From Ketobacter sp964016105 (lineage in GTDB: Bacteria > Pseudomonadota > Gammaproteobacteria > Pseudomonadales > Ketobacteraceae), in NCBI GenBank assembly GCA_964016105.1, contig CAXHEX010000002.1, positions 124,001-188,000 on the forward strand: a stretch of DNA of 64,000 nucleotides, written 5' to 3'. Positions 28,850 to 36,140 of this stretch are shown here, one piece after another (position 1 is the stretch's first letter; the number at the start of each line of letters is the position of its first letter). The position numbers and the translations under genes are program-made. The notes beneath the pieces were generated by a model. That model saw only the letters and a program-made list of their open reading frames with translations. It was not told where the DNA came from and did no database searches.

Positions 28850-28911
28850 AAATAGAAAAAATCATATGGCAGCCTAAAGTAACCGGTTTTGTTTACTTAA
28901 GGCTGCCTTAG
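28850..28911 (-). terminator. Shared-type hairpin terminator after paralogue C
   Basis: The same hairpin as after paralogue B: GGCAGCCTAAAGTAAC (28868-28883) paired with GTTTACTTAAGGCTGCC (28891-28907), with a U-tract on the minus strand (A-run at 28856-28861). The start of paralogue B is about 25 nt further on. The whole intergenic segment is about nine-tenths identical by eye to the one between B and A. Confidence 0.75.
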
Positions 28912-28923
28912 TTAGATACGTTG

Positions 28924-31239
28924 TTAATCAACAAAAATGATGGGTTCCACCACCTTTACAACAATGGCTGGGCTTACTGTGCTTGCCCCTGCATCGTCAT
29001 ACACCACCGCGGTGATATCGAAAGTACCGAAGGGTGCTCGATCCACATTTAACGTAAACGGCGCTTCGGTTACGGTGCCAAACAACTGATCACCAAAGGC
29101 GTAATACTCTACTTTAGTTACGCTGCCATCGGCATCGGATGCATCCACCGTAAAGGTAACCGGTGCACCTTCAATTAACTCGCTGTTATCTGAGGGGCTG
29201 GTTATGGTGATACTAGGGGGGATATTGCCACCGTCGTTGGCGTTCACCGTTACGGTGACGACCTCACTGGTGGTGCTGTTGCCGTCGTTATCGTAGGCCA
29301 CGGCGGTAATATCGAAGGTGCCATAGGGCGCATTGTCCAATGTGATGGAGAACGGCGCTTCCGTTGCGGTGGCAAACAATTGATCACCAAAAGCGTAGTA
29401 CTCCACTTTGGTTATGCTGCCGTCGGAATCGGCCGCATCAACGACAAAAGTCACCGATGCACCTTCTAGCAGCTGGCTATTTTCAGTGGGATTAATAATG
29501 GAAATAGTAGGAGCACTGTTTCCACCTGTTTCCATTTTGGGTGACATTAAGAATGCATTGAAAGAATCTTTAGTCGTTACCGCTTCACCCACTATATGGC
29601 CTGAGCTTTTTGTTGCTTCGGCACTGGAAAGATGGGTCCAACCAAAATTAGTCAGATCGCCTTCACTAACCATCTCGTTGAGTACGCGATAACTTTCGTC
29701 AATAGTATACGAAACAGCATAACTGATAAAATAATTAGAAGGATTTCTATAGTTACCAAGAACTCTTCCGTCATCCCCTAAACGATAATAGCTGGAAGGG
29801 GGGTTATCGATAATGTGGTACTTGTCTGTATTCGAGTCATAGAGCCATCTGACTTTGCTGCCATCTAAAGTACTGTCTCCAAGTACCTGGCCTAGCTTAT
29901 TAAGCTTATAGATATTGGTATATTCTGCTCCAGATAGCCCTAGCTCACGAATGTTTTTGCCGTCAAACAACCAACTACTGCGACCGAGAATACCATTCTT
30001 CTCATACTTGTTGCTAAAGCCCAAAGCCTGGCCAGATTCGTTTAAATATAAAACTTCACTCAGTTGCTCACCATTGTAGGCGGTATGCTGATCATCCCAA
30101 AAGCCCAATCGAATGGTCTCACTACCATTATATAACCAAGCTGCCTGGCCAATAGAGTCATCGCCATCGAATCGATCGCTATGGCCAGCCACTTGGCCCG
30201 CCTCATTGATTCCTATTGCTGGCCTGCTGACTTGATAGCCGTCAGTCCGCATGTACTCGTCACCTGTTAGGCCAATGCGATGGGTTTGGCTGCCATCATA
30301 ATACCAAGTACTTAACCCAAGATAATACCGACCACCATATCGTGAACTTGTGCCAACAGCGTGCCCCGCGTTGTTTAAAGAAGAATAATTACCCCAAGAA
30401 CTGCTACTCTGAAAACCATCGGTTCTGGTGTGCTCAGCATCCGTCAGACCAAGACGAAAGGATTGATCACCATCATATAACCAAACAATTTGCGAATTCC
30501 AGTCGACATCATCATAGGTATTGCTAACCCCAAGCACCTGGCCTGCCTGGTTTAGATCTAATGGTTCAATTCTTTGTGTGCCATCCGCAGCAGCGTATTC
30601 TTTGCCATAGAGCCCGACGGGTTTGGTTACATTGCCATCGTAAAACCAGGTGCTAGGGCCGAGCATGTCGTTACCATTGAACTTAACGCTACGTCCAACC
30701 ACGTGACCCGCATCATTAATAAAATCAGCTTCACTCCACTGTTCGCCCGTATCATTTGTGTGGCCGCTGTCCACCAACCCAATTGGCAGTGTTTCATTAC
30801 CGTTATAAATCCACGCTGTGGTGTAAAAGAATCCGGCTGAGTCTCCACTTACCCTCTTACTGATTCCCACCACCTGCCCTGTTTCACTGAGAGCACTCAC
30901 CTCACTGAATTGATCCCCCTCCAAGCTGGTGTGCGCACTATCGATTAATCCAATACGCTTAGTTTCATTTCCATCATAAACCCAGGCACTCTGACCGCCG
31001 CCATTGTATCGAATACTGTAGCCCGCTACCTGACCCACCTCATTTAGATAATCTGCATGGCTTGTCTGTACACCATTTGCAGAGGTATGTTCGGCGTCGT
31101 ATAAACCCAGTGAGTGTAGGGTCCACTCCGCTTCCTGAATTGAAGGTGTTGGGTTCTCGGTAACCGTATTAGCCAAGGCGTATTGCGCAACAAGCCCCAC
31201 GCCAATTAATGACCCAATTGATCGTAGATTTTTTTTCAT
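28924..31239 (-). CDS. Secreted HAF-like repeat protein with two Ig-like domains (paralogue C)
   Basis: A 771-residue secreted protein, first in the direction of transcription. The signal peptide (MKKNLRSIGSLIGVGLVAQ, cleavage near ALA/NT) is more divergent than in A and B. About seven clear repeats and one degenerate repeat fill residues 35-450, with units such as SAWVYDGNETKRIGL and an acidic loop DAEHTRTDGFQ. A spacer and two Ig-like domains (about 578-673 and 674-767) complete it. The final domain matches A and B almost residue for residue. AAGGGG precedes the ATG. Because it lacks an upstream partner on its strand, the region 31240-31500 should carry the promoter for the array. Function unknown. 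Confidence 0.85.
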   Translation of the reverse strand: MKKNLRSIGSLIGVGLVAQYALANTVTENPTPSIQEAEWTLHSLGLYDAEHTSANGVQTSHADYLNEVGQVAGYSIRYNGGGQSAWVYDGNETKRIGLIDSAHTSLEGDQFSEVSALSETGQVVGISKRVSGDSAGFFYTTAWIYNGNETLPIGLVDSGHTNDTGEQWSEADFINDAGHVVGRSVKFNGNDMLGPSTWFYDGNVTKPVGLYGKEYAAADGTQRIEPLDLNQAGQVLGVSNTYDDVDWNSQIVWLYDGDQSFRLGLTDAEHTRTDGFQSSSSWGNYSSLNNAGHAVGTSSRYGGRYYLGLSTWYYDGSQTHRIGLTGDEYMRTDGYQVSRPAIGINEAGQVAGHSDRFDGDDSIGQAAWLYNGSETIRLGFWDDQHTAYNGEQLSEVLYLNESGQALGFSNKYEKNGILGRSSWLFDGKNIRELGLSGAEYTNIYKLNKLGQVLGDSTLDGSKVRWLYDSNTDKYHIIDNPPSSYYRLGDDGRVLGNYRNPSNYFISYAVSYTIDESYRVLNEMVSEGDLTNFGWTHLSSAEATKSSGHIVGEAVTTKDSFNAFLMSPKMETGGNSAPTISIINPTENSQLLEGASVTFVVDAADSDGSITKVEYYAFGDQLFATATEAPFSITLDNAPYGTFDITAVAYDNDGNSTTSEVVTVTVNANDGGNIPPSITITSPSDNSELIEGAPVTFTVDASDADGSVTKVEYYAFGDQLFGTVTEAPFTLNVDRAPFGTFDITAVVYDDAGASTVSPAIVVKVVEPIIFVD

Positions 31240-31267
31240 AGATGCCCCTTGATTTAACTTCCATTTT

Positions 31268-31301
31268 TTGACCGCGCGCTAAAGTGTGCACACTCGGTCA
31301 A
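31268..31301. promoter_or_regulatory. Nested dyad upstream of the HAF-like array (possible operator)
   Basis: TTGACCG (31268-31274) and CGGTCAA (31295-31301) form inverted arms around a perfect 12-bp palindrome AGTGTGCACACT (31283-31294). It lies 30-60 nt before the start of paralogue C, where a promoter or operator is expected. There is no U-tract, so a terminator is unlikely. Binding by a dimeric regulator is an inference from symmetry and position only. Confidence 0.4.
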
Positions 31302-31683
31302 GAGTGCAGTAAAGCAATTTTTGGATTTGGATGGTATTAAGAATATCCCCGTGCTCTACCCCCAATTATTATTGGCGAGCAGACATGATTTATTGATTAT
31401 TTTCCCCGCAGAAAAAGTAACAAAAGATCTAAATGCCGATCAATAACAAATTACAAAACCTTACACAAAGCGTATCCCTAAGCTGTTAATAAAAATAAAG
31501 AAATCAGAAAACACTTAATCAAATGAAGTGAACACGGTGTAGAGGGGCATTAAAGTTAGGATAACTACATTTCTATGTGAAGAGATAGAGTTGTAGGTGG
31601 CGGTAAACAGCTTGTCGCAAAAGGCTGACTTGAACTGCTTAATAAACCAAGTCCAAGCCAGCCCAGGTTGAGCGTTATGGAAG

Positions 31684-31987
31684 TTAATCCACAATCGCCT
31701 ATGGCTGAACCACATTAACATAATGGGATGTGCTTCCTTCACTGCTTGGTTCGCCATTCGCCCACCCCAGGCGCGTTGATTTCTCGCCGTCAAACGTCCA
31801 CGATAAAGTTGTTCCCCAACAACAATTAAACAGTTCTCTCATAGGGTTCCAATTATAAATATGACTTACCACACGCCCCGCTTCGCTCAGTGAATACTCG
31901 CCTCCCAAATACTGTAGTACTCCGCCATAGGGGAGAATGTCAGATGAGTTTTGTACTTTCATTACTGCTGATCCATCGATGCGACAT
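31684..31987 (-). pseudogene. Fourth HAF-like paralogue reduced to its two ends
   Basis: Reading from 31962, the frame gives VLQYLGGEYSLSEAGRVVSH and then LSWTFDGEKSTRLGWANGE. This matches the first repeat of paralogue B (LQYLGL, NEAGQV, SSWFYDG). It then jumps to YVNVVQP, an in-frame TAG (31699-31701), and AIVD before TAA (31684-31686). That tail matches the extreme C-terminus of the paralogues (KVVEPTIIVD). About 90 codons remain of some 800. A well-spaced AAGGA (31994-31998) and ATG (31985-31987) lie upstream in a shifted frame, probably the old start; no signal peptide is recognisable. I read it as an internally deleted, frameshifted pseudogene. Confidence 0.5.
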
Positions 31988-31996
31988 GGAATTTCC

Positions 31997-32237
31997 TTAT
32001 TTGTGAATTAGTTTTTCGATGGGAATACTGTATTTAGAATGGACATCAAGATTTACCGAATCCAACTTCCATGCTCGATTGTAAGACTCATTGACTGTGG
32101 CAACGGGTAAAAAAACCAGCTGAGCTGTGATCTAAAAAAGTAACATCGACATGCTCTGCTTCCTGTCTAGCGCAGGTAAACAGACTTGTTTTGCTTACAA
32201 AATCCCCAGGTGAAAAACTAATCTGATACAACTGCCG
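31997..32237 (-). pseudogene. Possible frameshifted fragment of an unknown gene
   Basis: Two overlapping minus-strand frames read like one protein broken at a seven-base A/T homopolymer (32109-32115). The first gives FSPGDFVSKTSLFTCARQEA and then HVDVTFLDHSSAGF. The second gives PVATVNESYNRAWKLDSVN and then HSKYSIPIEKLIHK and a stop at 31997. Removing one T from the tract would join them into about 80 residues. A stop codon (32238-32240) bounds the upstream end. I do not recognise a family. The call rests only on protein-like composition, so chance open frame is a real alternative. Confidence 0.25.
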
Positions 32238-32374
32238 CTACAACGTGAAATTACAAACAATTACAAAATGAAAGCAACGACCAAACGAGCAATGCTCCTC
32301 ACTGAGGTTCAAAATACCGGATATTGTTTTATTAGTTTATTGCAATGGATAATGTCTAAAATAAACCGTCGAAT

Positions 32375-34051
32375 TCAACTTTGAACCGCGGTTAATGCCA
32401 TCCCGGCCTGTTGAGCCAACATGGAAAAGCCTGCGTACTGCTGGTCATTTAGTGGAGTGTGGGAAATACCACAATCGCCATAGAATGCGCCTATGGGTTT
32501 TCTTGCAACAATGATTGGCGATACGAAGTACTCTTTACAGATTAGGGCTTTTTGTAAGTTGGCGGTGTGAAGATAGGCGCGACCAGCCATCATTCTCGAC
32601 CCCATCCACAGCTGTTGCGATTGTAATATAGAAAGAGAAAAAGCGTTCTCCTCTTCCAGTTCGATCACAAGCCGTTCTTTAAATTCAAGATCCACTTTCC
32701 CTTTAAAAAACTTTGGTATCCATTTTTTACGATCCCTAGACACCAATCCCATTACTACCCTGTCTAAACCAATAGCATCACACATACCTTCCAGAACCAA
32801 ATTCAACATGCTGTTCACATCCATCCGTTTTTCAGCAATCAATTGATTTAGCTTGGCCATGATATCCATCTGCAATTGAACATTGCCCACGTTGCCGCCT
32901 ACCATGTTATTGGCCACAGGAGTCACATCACTTGCGTCATGGCGGCTGCTATCGTGGGGCTTAGGAGCAAGATCATAGGATGTGGTTTGTCCGGAAAGTG
33001 CCAACTCCATTAAATCTTCGATTCCCTCATCCTCTGGCATAATGACCTTGTCAGATGTAGACGTGAATTCCGTTTTCTCTTCAACTGATTCTTCGGCGCT
33101 GACGACAGTATCCTGTGGTTCAGTTTCAGCAACATCCACGGGTACCGATACTGATTCAGATTGATCCTGCATGCGGGCTTCCGAACTGGGAATCAAATGT
33201 CGAACTTTTGCGGCGCCATAGTCCGTGGCCATATCTTGCGCCATGTCCGCCACCTGTTTTACTTCGGTCATGGCGACTTTAGGATCGATCCCCCGAAACT
33301 CGGCAATTTTTTCTACAACGTCGATCACCTGCTTCGAGTCCCAGCCAAGTGTGGCTACCCTACTCAACTCGTCACCTAGTAGAACCGCTTGTGCTGGTTT
33401 GGTGGGTACACTGGGTCGAGACAGGGCTTCTATCAGCAGGTCTCCTAATTCCCACTGCTTAGCCAGCGCCAGAGATATCTCATTGAAACCACAACCCAGC
33501 ACTTGCCTTACAGCCTCTTTGGCGGGTCCGTGTTCTTGGCTCAAGGCTTTATTGAGTTTGCGACTAATCTCGTCATCACGGGACAACAAAGAAAGCTCAG
33601 CAAAGTGCAATAACAGGGTGGAAATAAAAATTTCTTCGCGGGCATCCACTTTACTGCCGGAAAGCATTCCCCTGGCCTGCATTGCGCCATGAAACGAGTT
33701 AGCGATTTGCAGCATTAAGTGCTGAGACGGTTGATGCTTGAGAATTTTATCCAGAATTTGCATGGACATTGACGTATCACGAATGGTATCAAAGCCCATC
33801 ATTACAATAGCCCGGGTAACGGTTTTAATGTTGCCGCCATAGCCTTTGTAAATTGCACTATTCACCACTTGCAGCAATCGTGACGTCAAACTGGGGTCTT
33901 TAAGAATTTGCTCTGTTAACTGGGAAACCCGTGAATCGTCGTCGGAAGTGAGCTTGTTCAGCTTTTGCACAGTCACCGCCATGGCCGGCATGTGTTCCTT
34001 GCCCAGAAAATTTACCCAATCTTCAACAGTATTTGTTTGTTCCGCCAACAT
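32375..34051 (-). CDS. HDOD domain signalling protein with C-terminal GAF-like domain
   Basis: A 558-residue cytoplasmic protein. Residues 10-260 form an HDOD domain (MPAMAVTVQKLNKL, then ILKDPSLTSRLLQVVNSAIY and MMGFDTIRD), a non-catalytic HD-type fold that mediates signalling in motility, stress and c-di-GMP networks. An acidic, Ser/Thr-rich linker (about 280-370) leads to a GAF-like domain (about 390-555; MLNLVLEGMCDAIGLDRVVMGLVS near its start). I prefer the ATG at 34051, which has CAGG upstream and aligns with related proteins; a GTG at 34087 would add 12 residues. Its neighbour is the decayed HAF region. What it senses is unknown. Confidence 0.85.
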   Translation of the reverse strand: MLAEQTNTVEDWVNFLGKEHMPAMAVTVQKLNKLTSDDDSRVSQLTEQILKDPSLTSRLLQVVNSAIYKGYGGNIKTVTRAIVMMGFDTIRDTSMSMQILDKILKHQPSQHLMLQIANSFHGAMQARGMLSGSKVDAREEIFISTLLLHFAELSLLSRDDEISRKLNKALSQEHGPAKEAVRQVLGCGFNEISLALAKQWELGDLLIEALSRPSVPTKPAQAVLLGDELSRVATLGWDSKQVIDVVEKIAEFRGIDPKVAMTEVKQVADMAQDMATDYGAAKVRHLIPSSEARMQDQSESVSVPVDVAETEPQDTVVSAEESVEEKTEFTSTSDKVIMPEDEGIEDLMELALSGQTTSYDLAPKPHDSSRHDASDVTPVANNMVGGNVGNVQLQMDIMAKLNQLIAEKRMDVNSMLNLVLEGMCDAIGLDRVVMGLVSRDRKKWIPKFFKGKVDLEFKERLVIELEEENAFSLSILQSQQLWMGSRMMAGRAYLHTANLQKALICKEYFVSPIIVARKPIGAFYGDCGISHTPLNDQQYAGFSMLAQQAGMALTAVQS

Positions 34052-34216
34052 CCCGACCTGCTGCTCACGACTAGCTCTTCTTACCACTAATTTTAGCCAA
34101 CTTCATGGGATGTGCTTGTTTTATTTGAAGTTCTCAACTTTAGCGGTTATAAAGAACCTAAACCGGATTGTCCTGTCTTATACCTATAAATTACCTGCGT
34201 TACTCATTTCGCTTAT

Positions 34217-36106
34217 ATGCCCGATATTTCAGTCAGTTACAGTGATCACAAAGGAACCAGAGCAAGCCTGAAATACCCTTTCGTGGGTCACTTTTTTCTA
34301 AGCCTCTGTATTTTTTGGTTGTTGTCACCCAGCAGTGAAGCCAGCGCCATTGAGAAGGTGACTGCATTCAGTTTGTATGGCGACCCCAAATACCCGACGG
34401 GGTTCAGCCATTTTGATTACGTGAACCCATCGGCGCCCAAGAGTGGCAAAATCACCTTGCCAGCATTAGGCACATTTGACACCCTCAACCCCTATGTATT
34501 GAAAGGCATCAGTGCTTCAAGGTACTCCGGCAACTACGGCATCACCGAATTAAATGAACCGTTAATGGTGGGCACGGGTTATTACCTGGAGTCAGGAGAC
34601 GAGCCTCAAACCGCTTACTGCCTTCTATGTATACACCTTGAATACCCCAGCGACTACTCCTGGGTGATCTTCCAGTTAGATCCCCAAGCTCAATTCCATA
34701 ACGGCACAGCTCTAACTGCAGAAGATGTGGAGTTTTCTTTTCAGCTTCTGCTGAGCGACCAGGCCCACCCAATGTACGCTAACAACCTAGCGAACGTAGC
34801 GAAGGTAGAGGCCCTCTCCCCCCATAGGGTCAAGTTCAGCTTCAAGCAGTCTGGCCTGCGCACCTCCATTCTTCGCGCTGGCGAACTGCCGGTGATGTCA
34901 AAGAAGCATTGGCAAAACCATAAGTTTGGCTTTTCGTCAGGTACAGCCCAACCCCTGAGTGGACCTTACAGGGTAAAAGAATTTGTGCTGGGAAATTATC
35001 TAACCCTGGAGAGAATGGACGATTTCTGGTCAAAAGATCACCCGGTTTATCAAGGTATGTTTAATTTTGATGAGGTTCGTATCGAGTTTTATCGGGACCG
35101 AACCGTGGCATTTGAAGCCTTCAAATCCGGAGGCCTGGATTTTTGGATTGAGTATGTATCCAAAAACTGGGTAACGGCCTATGACTTTCCTGCGGTGGCA
35201 CAAGGCAGGGTGATTAAACAAGCCTTGCCTCACACTATCCCTTCCGGCACCCAGGCATTTTTTATGAATATGCGGCGCCCCCTGTTCCAAAGCCTGGAAG
35301 TCAGGAAGGCACTTTCTTTGCTTTTTGACTACCATTGGATCAATAAGAATATTTTCTCGTCGGCCTACAAACGTTCCCAAACCCATTACCCCAACTCAGA
35401 AATGGGTTCGCGCGGCCTGCCCTTGGGTGCTGAATTAGCGCTGCTTGATGCCCACCGTAACCACTTGCCCCCGGCACTGTTTGAAGAGGAATTCAAATTT
35501 GAGCTGTACGACACCACCAAGAAACGGCGTTCCGCTCTGCGTCAGGCCATTGCATTATTGCGACAATCTGGGTGGGATTACAAAAATAAGCTGCTGGTGA
35601 ACAACGAAACCGGAGAGCCATTCAAATTTGAGATAATAATAGATAGTCCCTCTTTTCAACGGGTGTTGCTGCCCTATGTTAAGCAGCTGAAAAAAGCCGG
35701 AATGCAGGTGGACATTAGAATTGTGGACCCAGCCCAGTACAAAGTAAGATTAGACAGTTTTGATTTTGATATGACAGTGTATGTCTTACCTCAAGCAGCC
35801 TACCCTGGCCCCGAGCAAGGGCTCTACTTTCATAGTGAACAGGCCGATGTGCGAGGCTCCCGTAATCTGTCGGGGATCAAAAATCCAGTGGTTGATGCCT
35901 TGGTGGAACGGGTAGCTGAAGCCAAAAGCCATGATGATTTGGTCGCCACGACGCGGGCACTGGATCGTGTACTACTTTGGAATTATTACATGATTCCCCA
36001 TTGGCACCTGGATTATCACCGCTTGGCTTACCGTAACCGGTTTCAACGCCCTGAACATTCGCCAGACTTGTCCCTTGGGTTTCAAACCTGGTGGCTAAAG
36101 AACTAA
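34217..36106 (+). CDS. yejA: Periplasmic peptide-binding protein, YejA/NppA family (first copy)
   Basis: A 629-residue extracellular solute-binding protein family 5 member. After a hydrophobic segment (residues 25-42) the mature part begins near AIEKVTAFSLYGDPKYPTGF. It has YVNPSAPKSGKITLPALGTFDTLNPYV, the YejA-type N-terminal hallmark, and ends NYYMIPHWHLDYHRLAYRNRF. It should capture oligopeptides or peptide-nucleotide antibiotics (microcin C, uridyl-peptides) for the permease encoded downstream. The start is uncertain: ATG 34217 has no good ribosome-binding site, and a GTG at 34283 would give a more standard signal peptide. The second copy follows 34 nt later. Confidence 0.9.
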   Translation: MPDISVSYSDHKGTRASLKYPFVGHFFLSLCIFWLLSPSSEASAIEKVTAFSLYGDPKYPTGFSHFDYVNPSAPKSGKITLPALGTFDTLNPYVLKGISASRYSGNYGITELNEPLMVGTGYYLESGDEPQTAYCLLCIHLEYPSDYSWVIFQLDPQAQFHNGTALTAEDVEFSFQLLLSDQAHPMYANNLANVAKVEALSPHRVKFSFKQSGLRTSILRAGELPVMSKKHWQNHKFGFSSGTAQPLSGPYRVKEFVLGNYLTLERMDDFWSKDHPVYQGMFNFDEVRIEFYRDRTVAFEAFKSGGLDFWIEYVSKNWVTAYDFPAVAQGRVIKQALPHTIPSGTQAFFMNMRRPLFQSLEVRKALSLLFDYHWINKNIFSSAYKRSQTHYPNSEMGSRGLPLGAELALLDAHRNHLPPALFEEEFKFELYDTTKKRRSALRQAIALLRQSGWDYKNKLLVNNETGEPFKFEIIIDSPSFQRVLLPYVKQLKKAGMQVDIRIVDPAQYKVRLDSFDFDMTVYVLPQAAYPGPEQGLYFHSEQADVRGSRNLSGIKNPVVDALVERVAEAKSHDDLVATTRALDRVLLWNYYMIPHWHLDYHRLAYRNRFQRPEHSPDLSLGFQTWWLKN

Positions 36107-36140
36107 ACCAAATTAATTGAATCTAGAGAATTGAGAATCT

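Larger units (their letters stand above)
31240..32374. other. Gene-poor accessory stretch with decayed sequence
   Basis: This 1.1-kb stretch between paralogue C and the HDOD gene carries no intact gene. It is AT-rich and stop-rich. Three things are discernible and listed separately: a dyad before paralogue C, a much-reduced fourth HAF-like copy (31684-31987) and a possible frameshifted gene fragment (31997-32237). The remainder, 31302-31683 and 32241-32374, shows no feature I can support apart from presumed promoter sequence for paralogue C. Confidence 0.6.

Noticed and set aside
23469..31239. Regularly spaced repeats suggestive of a CRISPR or satellite array
   Set aside because: The repeats are about 165 bp, imperfect, in frame and encode protein repeats; no short palindromic repeats or unique spacers.
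33225..33692. Plus-strand open frame of 155 codons
   Set aside because: Antisense to the HDOD gene, Ser-rich, no family similarity recognised.
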